Below are positions 1 to 10,973 of a stretch of 64,000 nucleotides of DNA, in pieces (position 1 is the stretch's first letter; each line of letters begins with the position of its first letter). Location: the NCBI GenBank assembly GCA_026027325.1, contig JAMSLZ010000021.1, forward strand, positions 203,510 through 267,509, in the 5' to 3' direction. The position numbers and the translations under genes are program-made. This DNA comes from Actinomucor elegans (lineage: Eukaryota > Mucoromycota > Mucoromycetes > Mucorales > Mucoraceae). The notes under the pieces were generated by a model. The model saw only the letters and a list, made by a program, of their open reading frames with translations, was not told the origin of the DNA and did not search any database.

Positions 1-1183
1 CAGGCTTGGGTACACCTCCCAGTTTAGCAGCGCGACAAGAGTCCGTGCTATGCGTAGTCGATCGGTGGAAAGAACAGAACAACCCTTTCTTTTCTCTTGT
101 ACTAGACGAAGAAGAAGGTTTTGATGCGTACTTCGAGGCAGCAGCACCATTAGGAAACGATGACGACGATGGTTCATCAGAAACCTTTGACTTTTTCGTG
201 CCAAGAGATTCCCTTTGATCGTCACCAGTACGCTTGTTAGCACGCATAGAAGCCAAACGACTGTCCAAGTTACGAGCCACAGCGCAAACATACTCGAGAT
301 TCTGCATCTGAGTTTCAGTTCCCATATTCATAGTATATGCCATACGTTCTTGGAATGAGTCAGGCAATCCACGCAAGAAGGTAGATATTAACAAGAACGA
401 ATCATTCAAGTCAGCACGACGACGTAACGCGTTGAAGCGGTCAATATACTGTTCAATTGTCTCGGTTGACCGTTTGGTAATGGCCATGAGCTCGTTAGCA
501 GCAGTAGAGCGATCTACACTTGCATTCACACCAAACTTCTTCAAGAAGGCATCTTTTACAATGGACCAAGTAGCAGCAACACCAGGCACAAAGAAGGTTT
601 CTTTCAAGAATGTTTGATGATCCTCGTTTAAGCAACAGTACTTAAGTAGGCGAGCACCATTGACGTCCAAGTCAAGACCATGACACTCTACAACGACTTC
701 GAAGCGAGAAAGACAGGTACGCAAGTCAGTGAAGATGGTAGACTTGTTGTCAGAAACCATACCAACCCATTGGATAATAGGTAAGTCATTGGGCACAAAC
801 TCAGTACGTAACATAGTACTCTTAGTAGGACCCAGAGAAGCAGAAGCAGGACTAGCAGCAGAGCTACCAAGGGATTCTTCCATAGCCAGAAGAGATTCCT
901 TAAATAGCTTCAAATCCTTTTGACGAAGAGCAAGATCACCACGAAGTTTCTTGGCAGCTTCTTCAGAGAGAACACCAGGAGTCACCAACTGGATAGTCAT
1001 CTTGGCGATTTGAGCAGAGGCTTGACGGATAGCGTCCTTGATCACCTCAACGGAGTCAGATACGGATAAACCGTCATCACAGTTGTTCATCTCTACGTCT
1101 TGATCAGCAGAGGATTCAATAGCAACAGGAGGATTAATGACAACGTCATTAGAACCAGAAACAGTAGAGATAGGAGCAGACAT
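1..1183 (-). CDS. Ty3/gypsy-type retrotransposon Gag protein (partial, runs off left edge)
   Basis: One uninterrupted minus-strand frame of 394 codons starts at ATG 1183 and is still open at base 1, so the rest of Gag and any pol lie outside the window. The protein begins MSAPISTVSGSNDVV. It has an acidic, coiled N-terminus, then a retrotransposon-gag core (FLKETFFVPG, WSIVKDAFLKKFG, RSTETIEQYIDRFNALRRRA, FLRGLPDSFQERMAY). A Ser/Lys-rich tail ends in CSFHRSTTHSTDSC, which fits a CX2HX4HX4C zinc knuckle. The family packages element RNA into virus-like particles. The start lies 55 bases downstream, in element orientation, of an LTR-like repeat (1238-1350), as expected for a Ty3-type 5' leader. 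There is no internal stop in this part, so the element may be young. Family assignment rests on Gag alone. Confidence 0.85.
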   Translation of the reverse strand, partial: MSAPISTVSGSNDVVINPPVAIESSADQDVEMNNCDDGLSVSDSVEVIKDAIRQASAQIAKMTIQLVTPGVLSEEAAKKLRGDLALRQKDLKLFKESLLAMEESLGSSAASPASASLGPTKSTMLRTEFVPNDLPIIQWVGMVSDNKSTIFTDLRTCLSRFEVVVECHGLDLDVNGARLLKYCCLNEDHQTFLKETFFVPGVAATWSIVKDAFLKKFGVNASVDRSTAANELMAITKRSTETIEQYIDRFNALRRRADLNDSFLLISTFLRGLPDSFQERMAYTMNMGTETQMQNLEYVCAVARNLDSRLASMRANKRTGDDQRESLGTKKSKVSDEPSSSSFPNGAAASKYASKPSSSSSTREKKGLFCSFHRSTTHSTDSCRAAKLGGVPKP

Positions 1184-1237
1184 ATTGAGTAGTAAGTGTA
1201 TAATAAACCAAAAAGTAGCAGATAAGGTTAAAAAAAA

Positions 1238-1350
1238 TGTTATATCGAATATAATAAAGACTGTAAAAATAACCAGACTGATAAAACGAATTAATTTATT
1301 AAAGCATTAAAATGATGAGCTATTTATACAAAATTGAAGTTCGGATTTAA
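1238..1350 (-). repeat. LTR-like repeat, copy A (upstream of Gag)
   Basis: In Gag orientation this segment has a TATA-like TATAAATAGC, an AATAAA-like AATAAAT and ends ...CGATATAACA 55 bases before the Gag ATG. The same sequence recurs at 2323-2399 (77 bp, about one mismatch, opposite orientation) and 8760-8875 (about 116 bp). I read it as the promoter/R-U5 part of a 5' LTR. The 5' boundary is not defined and no matching 3' LTR is in the window. Confidence 0.6.
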
Positions 1351-2040
1351 CTTGATATTATAGACGATTGAGTTAGTCAAAGACTGCGCTCATGGAGTTA
1401 ACAAGGATTTATAGTAATCCATTCTAGTACGACTTTATATTCGGTGATAGATAGTTTATGAAGGTTAGCTGCACTAAGCATTGATTTCCATATATATCTC
1501 TTAACCGACGTTACAAAGCTGTCAAAGCACAAGCTGAGTATAAGCATTGTCGAACATTGACCTGATTGGTGACGGACACTGAACAAGTCATGTTTACAAC
1601 AAAGCAGATCAAGCAGCAGGCCAAAAAGTCAACTAAAAATATTCCATCCTTTCTCGAGCAGCAAGCTATCCTTCACGATATGTGCTTATTAGTTCGCGTA
1701 AACCATAGATACCATTCGAAAAAAAAAGCTAGTGAATGAGTGATAGGAAATCCAGCTTCTCTTTCGAACTCACTTGCGATGAAGTTGTACTGTAGTTCTT
1801 CAGCGGCTAATCCCTACTGATGTCTAAGGATTCGCAATAAAGCTTTGTCTTGTAGCTCCATGTTAATGCTGATTTCGTTGATAAGACGTTGATATTGTCC
1901 CAGATGAATGGTTTTAAGCTCTTCGAGTTCTTGGATTTCTCGATTGTAATATTTTTCAGTCATTGTTCAAAATTGATTAAGATATTTTTTAAAGCGAAAA
2001 AAAGACTCGTTAGTAACTCACGTAAATTCTATTCTACATT

Positions 2041-2105
2041 GGTATTTTTTATTTTATTTTATTTTATTTTTTATTTTTTATTTTTTATTTTTTATTTTTT
2101 ATTAT
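2041..2105 (+). repeat. TATTTT/TATTTTTT microsatellite
   Basis: About 65 bases of near-perfect 5-7 bp T-rich units. A shorter run of the same kind lies at 2178-2198. Confidence 0.9.
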
Positions 2106-2322
2106 CGAATAATTGTAAAAAGGCAACTCGCGTAACGTTGCATCAAACTAAATCGTTACACTATTCAGCCTAATCCGTATTTTTTATTTTTTATTTTCTT
2201 CCAGTCGATGGCTGCTTGTGAATGACCTAAATTAATTTAACTTTATATTTTATTTTGAATAAAAATTCAATTTTATCCATCTCGTACTTTCTTTTTTCTG
2301 TCAGCTATAATACCATACATCC

Positions 2323-2399
2323 CATTTTAATGCTTTAATAAATCAATTCGTTTTATCAGTCTGGTTATTTTTACAGTCTTTATTATATTCGATATAACA
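2323..2399 (+). repeat. LTR-like repeat, copy B (inverted relative to copy A)
   Basis: Seventy-seven bases that are the reverse complement of 1238-1314 with about one difference, ending ...CGATATAACA. Sequence upstream of position 2323 no longer matches copies A and C, so this is a truncated copy or one arm of an inverted pair. Confidence 0.7.
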
Positions 2400-2770
2400 T
2401 CAACCACGCATTGTTGTAATTATATAACCCACGCGTTATTCGATATTCAGGTCTTATCTTGAGATACACTCGATACTACTCGATAGTATGATGCTGCGTG
2501 TTTCTTGTAATGATTATTGGCTAATAGTTCTAAGGATGACACATCGCTTGTATTTATGCAGGCCTCGTTAATCTGATTGGGTTATCAGATAGAGTCCGTA
2601 TATGACATAAATGAGCAGTTGATTCCTTACTATTATGTCGATGCAAAATAGTAGGTGGAATACAACAGCCAGTACTCAAATTACAAATTCAATTTTTTTC
2701 AACGGAAAATCTTATCACATTAGGAGCTGAAGCGGAGGAAACCGAGAATTGTTATAAGTACGACTAACAA

Positions 2771-2879
2771 TCAAGACGTTTCCGAAGTGGAAGCAAATAA
2801 TGTGATAAATGCCCACCCTTGGTATCAATTTTGGAAATTATAACAGTTATTACCATTAGTTTTTTATACATATCCCTCC

Positions 2880-2921
<42 letters not shown>

Positions 2922-3052
2922 ATTTATTATATACTTAGCATTTGAAAGATATAGGGAAGAAAGGGGTTTTATTGGTTATTATATCTTAAAAATAAAGCGT
3001 GGCTCTGAGAGCATTTATCACATTATTTGCTTCCGCTTCGGAAACGTCTTGA
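2771..3052. mobile_element. MITE-like inverted-repeat element with internal A37 tract
   Basis: The ends 2771-2812 and 3011-3052 are inverted copies of about 41 bp with one mismatch (outer end TCAAGACGTTTCCGAAG). The 200 bp between them is non-coding and includes an uninterrupted run of 37 A at 2881-2917. A diverged extra copy of the arm lies just outside at about 2711-2745. No transposase and no clear target-site duplication were seen, so the superfamily is unknown. Confidence 0.65.
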
Positions 3053-3115
3053 ACTTTCTATTATTTCCAATTCGTAATTAAATAATTCACGGTCGATGGC
3101 CGCTTGTGAATGACC

Positions 3116-4311
3116 TTAAACTTGGCCCTGCCAAGCGCACAGTCTTCCATCTTCACCACCTGTCAGAATACTTTGAGTTCCATGATTCCAATAAAGTGAT
3201 CGTACAATATCAGAGTGGCTACCATCTACTTTCAATTGTTGACAATGCTGAAGTTGTCCAATATTAACATGAAAGAAATCAACAGTACCACTAATAAATA
3301 GTGAGTCGTGCGTTCGTTCTGGCCGTTAAGTCAACTTACGTATTAGAGCCTGTGATCAAATAAAACCTTTGCGTGAGGGGATCATAGCTACAATCAATCG
3401 CATAATCTACTTGAGTCAAACCGATGTTTCTAATATCACCAAAATTGCAAATCATATCACCCTCCAGAGTATGTAAAGAGACGGTTTCAATATGCGTGAG
3501 ACAGTAAAGGTATTCAGCGTTTGGTCCAAAATAACCTGCTTTATTGACAGATGATCCAGAATTCACAACAGATATTAAGGCTTCTTCTTCATCAAAATCA
3601 GTGACATCGTAATTGTTCACTAATCCATCGGTAGAGCATGAGATGAATTGTGCTGGAAGTGATGGATGGCATTGAATCTAGTAAGAAAAAAAATGATAAG
3701 TACAAGTATTCGTTTCAACCATAAATATATACATACTTCTGTAACATCATCTCCATGTGATTCGTTGAAGTTGTGTAATAAAGCAGTGTTGCGGGTATCA
3801 TAAAATGCAAGATCTGCGGATTGAGTACTTGTAGAAAACTCGGTACCTGCGATAGCCATTGTATCATTGTAATTGATATCGAAAGCTGTCAAAGGCTTAG
3901 TATCTGAATGAGCAAACAAAAAAAACAAAAAAAAAATGTTAATATTTTGGATATATAGCACCACATATTAGTATTAATTTTACATTTGAAGGTTTGAACT
4001 GGACCAGTTGCGCCATGAGCGCGTAGATCCCAGCGGTTCAGTGAACAGTCTTCACTTGCTGTGAAGAGATATTGATCGCTTTTCAGTTTCATTTTCGAAA
4101 TTCTGTTTTTATGAGCAGGAATAGTGTATGCAAGCTGTAATGTACCGAGATCATAAAGTCGAACCAAATTGTCTGATGCTGAAGTCATGGCGAATTGTGA
4201 ATTGGCTGTAACATCAAAGACGTAATCATCATTATATCCAAGATCTATGCCTTTTATCAATTGAAAAGGGGGAAGGACATCTGTGCGGGTTTGCACGTCG
4301 ATTGTTGACAT
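3116..4311 (-). CDS. WD40-repeat protein, WDR89-like
   Basis: Four exons on the minus strand (4311-3984, 3903-3737, 3677-3340, 3290-3116) join in frame to 335 residues. Introns of 80, 59 and 49 nt have GT-AG ends. The protein shows WD-type repeats: NLVRLYDLGTLQLAYTIPAHK, an ...ASEDCSLNRWDLR repeat, SADLAFYDTRN, FISCSTDGLVNNYDV and the C-terminal ILTGGEDGRLCAW. The order and C-terminal signature resemble WDR89 (387 residues in human), a conserved seven-blade propeller of poorly known function. The start MSTIDVQTRTDVLPPF is the first ATG after an A-rich leader. The stop abuts a 26-bp direct repeat also found at 2204-2230. The WD40 call is firm; the WDR89 label is from recalled pattern. Confidence 0.8.
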
Positions 4312-5897
4312 TTATGTTGTGATAAGTAAAGAAAAAAAAACTTTTTATGTTTCAAACGCGCTGTAACACTATTTCAGAAAATACTCGCGCGCTGGATAAA
4401 TTCTGTAAACCTTTTAATAAAAAATCGCACTAAGGTTCTACATTCACACTTCAATAGAGAGTGTTAAGCTATGCCAAATTCATTGAGGGTTTACTAAAAG
4501 AGTGAACGCAAAATTTTATTATTCATAGAGTGGCATAAACATATACTACTTTCTATCAAAAATTAGAATTTTTAATTCCACGCATGCATCTTGGCACGTA
4601 TGCATTTTTCTCAATAGGCTAAGTTAAAATTCATCATATCCTGGTTTGATTTGCTGCACATCATTGTAAAGTTAATTAATAATGTTTATAGAGGGTCAGA
4701 TGACTCATCTGTTTGTATAAATATCATGTAGCTTCATACTGAAATTGCGAACTCATTTTCAATTAAAAGGTTATAAAAAAGACGAATTCAGGTATACATT
4801 ATGGTGTGATCAAGCCAGCTTCTTCACAAATCTTAGTCGCTTGCACCATTACAATTAATTTAAAAGGATTCACAGGGAAAAACATAGTGGTGTACTTACA
4901 AGTGGTAGAATATAGAAGATAACCTTTGCGCGGAAACAAGCACCCATCACATTCTGAAAAGCTTTTAGAAATAATTCAATGTATATCTTACGTTCAACTG
5001 CTTATTTTCTATGAGGAATTCCTGCTGTTCTTGTCATAATGCGTGCACCGATCTATTTTATATCGAAAAAGTCTTGCTACAATCATTGCAAGTAGCCAGA
5101 CTTTGAAGTCATCAAATGCTATTGTTCATCCATATTCAGATAGGCTAGTAGATTTTCAGTATCATGAGTATATTTATCTTGTTTTATTATATCCCTACTT
5201 GCGTTTATTGTTATTGAAATTATTTAATCAATAGACTGAGATTCATTTGATCAAGTAAAAGCTTTGTATAAGCAACCACATTTTAAGTCGACGTGCTTTA
5301 ATAATGCCTTAGCATGCACTTGATTTCAATGATTTAACAGATATAGCTGGTGTAGCAACTATTTTGATTATTATGATAAAGCTTCAGAGTTTCTCTGGGA
5401 ATCGACAACATCTTTCCTTATTTCTACATGATACACATCTTGATGTCTAATAGCAGAACAGGCACGATTTCACCCATGATGAGTTGGGTAGCTGTGATAA
5501 ATTGTTTTGATTTCTGGTGCCGACTTATACTCATGGTAGTTTCTTTATTTTAATATGATGCCATGGTACCTTGAAACAGAATAATCTAAAGCAAAATAGC
5601 ACGTAGTGGCTGTAGTAGAATGTATATGTACCATTAGGATATATTTTGGTTATGTTTCTTTTATATTAAAATTTAGTCTATTGGGATCTATTAAATAGGC
5701 TATTCGACATGGATTCTACGAACCTTATTACACGGCTCAATAGATAGCATCAAATCTTTAATGAGGGTATCTTTATTGATAGTGCATTTTAATAACAATG
5801 ACAAAAGCACAAAATAGCTCTTTCTTAGTCGTATGTTTACCAGTTTATCAATATTACTAACCCCCCCCCCAGAAGATGACTCGTATGAAGACTATAA
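4312..5897. other. Intergenic, no confident gene
   Basis: AT-rich sequence. On the minus strand about 5030-4830 there is a short spliceable open segment (QEQQEFLIENKQLN, then an intron, then NVMGACFRAKVIFYILPL). It looks like the end of a coiled-coil protein but has no start and I cannot identify it. A run of C lies near 5863-5871. Nothing else stands out. Confidence 0.4.
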
Positions 5898-6746
5898 TCA
5901 GTATCCCTTTGTCTTTAGCGGATTATCGTTTGTGGATGCTATCATTAGTAAATTGGTATCATCCGTATTGTATTGCTGAACAGAATCATTATGAGCGCTA
6001 ATTAGGAATTTCTACAATATTAACTTACATTGGCAGCATCCAAAAGCATCTGCACGCCATTAGGTTTTTGATTATCAAACTGCAAGCAAGCTATACATTC
6101 TAACCATTCTTCTGCTTCTTGCTTAGTAGCCGTCATACAAAAGCTATCATTACTATCATAATCACCACAATCATCATCGCCATTATCAACTTCGTCTTCG
6201 TCTTCGTCTTCGCTTCTATTTTCATCTGCATCGTATATACCATCATCATCTCTTTTTCGTTTAAATAGTCGAGATCTAACCAAATATTAATCACCAAAGT
6301 AAACCATCACTTAGTAACTACTACCTTCTAGCATAATCCAAAAATTGGCTTTCAATCAAACCTGAGGATATAGTATGAATTACTCCACCGTACTTTACTA
6401 TATCTTCTGCTTCTTGAAAAGTCACATCATCTTCCTCTTGTATGACTTTTACAGGTTCGCCGTTGGAAGCCTTTTTTTTTTGTATTTCCTCGTCTAAATA
6501 TCAGCCATAATGAGTTATATGCCTAACAAAAAAAAGTCTTCATTTTTTATAATTTACGTGCGATCGCTCTTGATGGCGTGGACATTTCCAATCCTCTAGT
6601 TTTATGCTGGATTCTGGTTGAATTAGACATTCTACATGCCAAAACAATGGGCAGTAGTTACAAGCTATCAAAGGCTTTTCAGTTGCTGAAGCTCTTCTAC
6701 AGCGATAGCAGACATGTTTCGACCTTGGTTCAAGCATAGACATCAT
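5898..6746 (-). CDS. PHD-finger protein resembling the second PHD finger of PHF12/Rco1
   Basis: Four exons: 6746-6558, 6493-6325, 6275-6029, 5975-5898. Total about 226 residues. The first 60 residues form a C4HC3 PHD finger (CYRC...CNYCPLFWHVEC...WKCPRH), most like the second PHD of PHF12 and Rco1, subunits of Sin3/Rpd3S-type histone deacetylase complexes. The rest is acidic (DADENRSEDEDEDEVDNGDD) and ends LKTKGY. The PHD2-like domain sits at the very N-terminus and there is no room for a first PHD before the next gene, so the protein is short. Joining exon 1 to exon 2 leaves the frame off by one base. An A10 homopolymer at about 6472-6481 is the likely site of a missing base; alternatively another donor is used. 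A nuclear chromatin role is inferred from the family. Confidence 0.65.
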
Positions 6747-6798
6747 ACGAACAAAATAGTGCAGAGGAATAAAGAGAAAAGCCTTGGAATTTATTTAT

Positions 6799-7448
6799 TT
6801 AAGCGCCTTTATATCTGTATTTAGATCCTTCAAGTTCATCCAACCCTTCATACACTTGGTTTATCATGTAAAAAGCTAAATAATACATCAAGGTAAGCAT
6901 GAGAGGTATTGACCAGAACAACAATTCAACTAGACTGTAACGTCTATGTAGTATAGTCCATAGAGGTGAGATGGTCCCCAAAACAACGGCAACGGGCGTC
7001 ACAGATTTAGTCGTTATGTATTTCTTCACAGTTTCACTCAATTTGATCATCTCTACCTTGGACGATAAAACTAACATAGCAATCGAGAGTAGAATCGAAA
7101 GTAAGCTAAAGGTAGCAGCCATGGCAGGTGATTCAAGCACTGACTCAAAAGGCTCATAAATGTGTGATATGGGTATAATAATAGGCGTACCGCTTTGCAA
7201 AAGTATAGTAATAAACCTAAATGGATTACTGTTTAGCTTTTACTTTCTACTGGACAATTTAACTTACAATACTGATATAATCAATCCTATAAGCACTAAG
7301 CCTCTCTAAAAAAAAACAGCTCTTAGTAGTTTGTACGCGTTTATCTATTTGTACTAGTCCATACCTGAATATTCAAGTTAGCTGTGTCATTTTGTTCTCG
7401 AAGTTCTTGCAATAGCTTCTCTTGTTCTAGTGATTTCTCGATAAGCAT
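6799..7448 (-). CDS. Small multi-pass membrane protein with N-terminal coiled coil, unidentified
   Basis: Exons 7448-7365, 7305-7268 and 7216-6799 join in frame to about 179 residues. The N-terminus MLIEKSLEQEKLLQELREQN is a short coiled coil. Four hydrophobic segments follow: LVLIGLIISVLFITILL, AATFSLLSILLSIAMLVL, a weaker one at VTPVAVVLGTISPLWTIL, and LLFWSIPLMLTLMYYLAFY. It ends ELEGSKYRYKGA. I do not recognise the family. Upstream (about 7600-7465) another open segment, including MDGLHYRRVDKIFKENEAEF, can be spliced towards this gene but is out of phase by one base. The true start may therefore lie further 5' and the ATG used here is the conservative choice. Confidence 0.55.
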
Positions 7449-8645
7449 TCTAAATGTAGACAAATTGATTTAAACATTACCTTCTTCATCAAGGAATTCA
7501 GCTTCATTTTCTTTGAAAATTTTATCTACTCTTCTGTAATGCAAGCCATCCATTATATACGAGTGTAGAGTTTGAGAATCTGAAACAAATGATTTACTAG
7601 CACCAAACAGTAAATAAGTAAAGAATTGAAAGTCCCTCGAGGCAGAACAATTCCTAGCTTTTTAATGCTCTGGCGCAATAGTGTCTCATGATAAGGACAT
7701 CTATGACTGCTTATATACCACTGATGTCCTTGTTGAGGTCAAAACAATGTATATTCAGTAGAAAAGGTTCATCGAGGCATAGCGAATGGGAGTGGCATGG
7801 AGGTATAGTAGTCAAATACAATGAATATAGTACGATGTCTATCTGTCAAGACGTTAGGGTAGCGGAATTAATTACTACTAAAGATGAAATTCGTTGAAAC
7901 GATTATATATAGCTTGATTAATCCCAGCAAGTACAGTAGCAAATATGACACCAAGCTCTATAATATGTTTCCGTTCATTTCTGATCAAAAATCGTTAATC
8001 AAATGCGATATTTAACCATGATATTGGCTTTATTGTTTTACGGAATGGTATATTGGAAGACCTGAAGAGATTTAAATAAGAGTACCTTACAAAGACTTAG
8101 AAGCACATTTATTGCTGCAAGAAATTAACATATTAATTCACTATGAAATAAAGATAATAGTAAGAACGTACTTGCTTTAGCAAGTTTGACGTGTGTATAG
8201 CTAACGCTCTTGGATATGAACAGACGGTTATATGAAAAGATCTATCCTTCTTTTTTTTATATTTTTTTTAGGCTCTAGGTCTTTTGTATTCATTGTTGTG
8301 TGGTTTTTAATTGTATAACAGGATCAATACATTCATTGATCTATTATCAGATAAAACATAGGTATAACCATGTTGTGTTTATTCAAGTCCAATGACGCAT
8401 ACGTGTAATGGTCGATCTGTAAATAAAAATGTCAACAGTTTTAAAAGTATTTCTCTATCTTTCTATAACTTCTATCTATCATTTACACAACATATAACAT
8501 TCTGCATACATATATTAAAAAGACAAGATTCGTTTAACCATCTATCAAAAGAGGGAGTTTTGGATCACTGCTGAAAAGAAAATTAATGCAGAGTGAGCAT
8601 ATATTAAAAAGACCTTTGGTTATTGTTAAGAGACCATTTCCTTTG

Positions 8646-8756
8646 GAGTATAAATATAAGAGATACAAGCTAGATAGAATAACTTATTTTAAATCAATAA
8701 AACCCTATAGACAGTTCTAACTGATTTACTCGCTTTTTTATTCAATTTTTACAGCA
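8646..8756 (+). repeat. LTR-like fragment (GAGTATAAATA family), copy 1
   Basis: Starts with GAGTATAAATA followed by ACAAGCTAGA, AATAAAA and AACTGATTTACT blocks. The same blocks recur in the same general arrangement at 9204-9310. A TATA box followed within 100 bp by a poly(A) signal is typical of short solo LTRs. It directly abuts copy C of the other repeat. No ends or duplications were defined. Confidence 0.4.
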
Positions 8757-8759
8757 AAA

Positions 8760-8875
8760 TTAAATCCGAACTTCAATTTTGTATAAAAATAGCTCATCAT
8801 TTTTAATGCTTTAATAAATCAATTCGTTTTATCATTCTGGTTATTTTTACAGTCTTTATTATATTCGATATAACA
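8760..8875 (+). repeat. LTR-like repeat, copy C
   Basis: About 116 bases matching 1238-1350 in reverse complement, including TTAAATCCGAACTTC, a TATAAAAATAG box and the same ...CGATATAACA end. No Gag or Pol frame is next to it, so it reads as a solo remnant. Confidence 0.65.
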
Positions 8876-9203
8876 GAAAAGTCTCTTATACATGTATTGC
8901 ATTCCACTTGTTGTAAACCATCATGATTATATTAACAGGAGAATGCTATATATGAACATGCGGACAGTTTTATTAGTCACTGTATATAATATTCTCTTAT
9001 TGATATAATCATGAGCGCTTACTGTAGTGAAATAACTACATAATTGAAGTACAGACAGACTAGAGGCCTGTGCGCCCTAGCTGTAGCGCATACACACTAA
9101 AGCATTATTGATTACCTTATACCGCGATACAATCCTTAAGCAGAGATAAATTCTTATGCTTCTTAAATGAGCACAAGTAAATAACCTTCAGTCACAATCC
9201 AAC

Positions 9204-9310
9204 GAGTATAAATACAAGCTAGAAAAACTAGTTAGAAAGAACTGATTTACTTTAAGTTGAATAAACTATAATCAAGTTATAATCGACTTTATTACCAGCT
9301 TTTACTCTAT
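9204..9310 (+). repeat. LTR-like fragment (GAGTATAAATA family), copy 2
   Basis: Second copy of the fragment at 8646-8756: GAGTATAAATACAAGC, then AACTGATTTACTTTAA and a GAATAAAC poly(A)-like signal. It lies just upstream of the broken transposase. Confidence 0.4.
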
Positions 9311-9359
9311 TTTTATCGCACGTTGAAATACTTTAATTATCACTTAAAGATACATTAGA

Positions 9360-9660
9360 CTACTATGAGTTGGATTCAAAACATGTTCGTTTTCAACGAG
9401 ACAAGGCCACTCCTTATAGATCAACTATTGCTAAAAAGTAGCTTATCAAAGACAAGTTCAATGTTGACCAAATTTATAACTTGCTACCCCAAAGTCCGAA
9501 TTTGAACCCAATTGAACATATGTGGCACCACTTGAATGTCGTTTGGGATAATATCCAACTAGACCACATAATGTAGAAGAGCTAGAGAAGAGGGTCAATA
9601 TAGAGTAGTATAGATTTACTAAGGAGAACTGCTTGAAATGTATTGATATCATATACAATT
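9360..9660 (+). pseudogene. Tc1/mariner-type transposase remnant (C-terminal part)
   Basis: In one frame the plus strand gives QRDKATPYRSTIAKK, a stop, then KDKFNVDQIYNLLPQ and SPNLNPIEHMWHHLN. This matches the catalytic C-terminal half of Tc1-like transposases, where the last acidic residue of the DD(34)E triad sits in NPIEHxW. Stop codons interrupt the frame after AKK and again in the tail, and the N-terminal DNA-binding half is missing. No terminal repeats were identified. A dead fragment. Confidence 0.7.
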
Positions 9661-10828
9661 ATAAAACCTTTAAATGTGAGGGTTTTTGCGCTACTAGTTA
9701 CCTAATACCATCATCAAGCATAGGATATATCTTGGCTGTCCTACTGCACATCGAAATATAAGCACCATATGTATTATATAAGAACGCAGCTCATATGATT
9801 TGGAAGTTAGTCATATTGTATATAGGATCTTTCTGAGAGAACTTTATCTTTCTTTAAACTTATGCAATTAAATACAACCCCACATTCTGCACGATTCTAT
9901 TCCTATTGTCCCTTTATTATTACTTCAGACAGCCAGAACTCTCAAAATGTATGTCACGAAACAGGTGGTCTAAACTTCTCACATTATTCGCATACAAAAT
10001 AAAGTGAAACTCAATGAAGTATAAGAGCCTTCTATTGGACTTCCTAAAGGCATGAAAGACACACGTATTACTTCAGAAAATATAAACATTGTGTTTTCGA
10101 TGCCGTTTTGAGGATTTTTGAATTATTATGTCAGTTAACGTATTAAAGAATATATTCTGTTTTATGTACCCTCATGCTTTTAAGATCTTATCTTATATAC
10201 ATGGCAGTTTAGATGCACTTTGAAATATATGTCCATAACACAGACAGGAGTATTATGAAAAGGTTACAAAAGGATAAATATTATACAATACATCTACAGT
10301 AAGCATAATGGATCATTGGAAATGACGAAGGGCATAAGACAGTTGATTCTATATTACTATTAGCAGTTATCACTACCTAAATAATTTATTTAGCTGACAA
10401 AAGATACAACTTGAATGCTTAAGGCAATTAAGGTGCAAAAGTTCGTATCTATCCAATAATATAATAACACGCATCTCTCCCCCCTATTTCTTTTTATCTT
10501 CAGGTTATCGAATAAAAGAAACAGATATTAGTTGCAGGTTTGAATGATGAATTTAAGCCAACAAGTTCTCAAAGATGAAAAAAAAAAAAAGCCACTTGAA
10601 TACACTAGCAACAATGTACCACTTGGTGGTGTCATTTAAAAAAAGAATCAACAAAGAGAAAGCTATTATACACATGCTTAACAGTTATGTCAATCAGAGA
10701 AAGAGTGATAATACTTCTAGGTCATTATAGTAGAATATAAAAGAGAAGTTGTTTCGAGAGGGCACACAGCATGTAAAGTACATGCCACGGAGCTCTGATC
10801 AGTCATTGGACGGGGAAAATAACAAAGA

Positions 10829-10841
10829 ACGCGTAACGCGT
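10829..10841. promoter_or_regulatory. Two adjacent MluI cell-cycle boxes upstream of the importin gene
   Basis: Two ACGCGT hexamers (10829-10834, 10836-10841), followed by ACGCGA near 10863, lie about 110-145 bp before the importin start. ACGCGT is the known binding site of Mbp1/Swi6-type (MBF) regulators. Use here is inferred. Confidence 0.4.
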
Positions 10842-10973
10842 TCCAAATAAATAAATAAAAAAAACGCGAGATTCGGCAACTGAACTACATGCGCCGTATC
10901 AGCATTAATGGTATTTAGCCTTTTTAATCTTCTTTCTTTTAGTTATTTCTTCTTCCAAATAACACAGCAAATA

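Larger units (their letters stand above)
7449..10973. other. Gene-poor region with transposon remnants
   Basis: No intact gene seen. Separate entries cover LTR-like repeats at 8646-8756, 8760-8875 and 9204-9310, a broken Tc1/mariner transposase at 9360-9660 and MluI boxes near 10830. The remainder is AT-rich and unremarkable. Confidence 0.6.

Noticed and set aside
1238..2399. Autonomous DNA transposon bounded by 77-bp inverted repeats
   Set aside because: No transposase frame between the arms, and arm A sits exactly where a Ty3-type 5' LTR should be relative to Gag. An LTR reading is preferred.
7688..7897. A 70-codon plus-strand open frame upstream of the small membrane protein
   Set aside because: No recognisable motif, and it lies where minus-strand 5' exons of the neighbouring gene would be expected.
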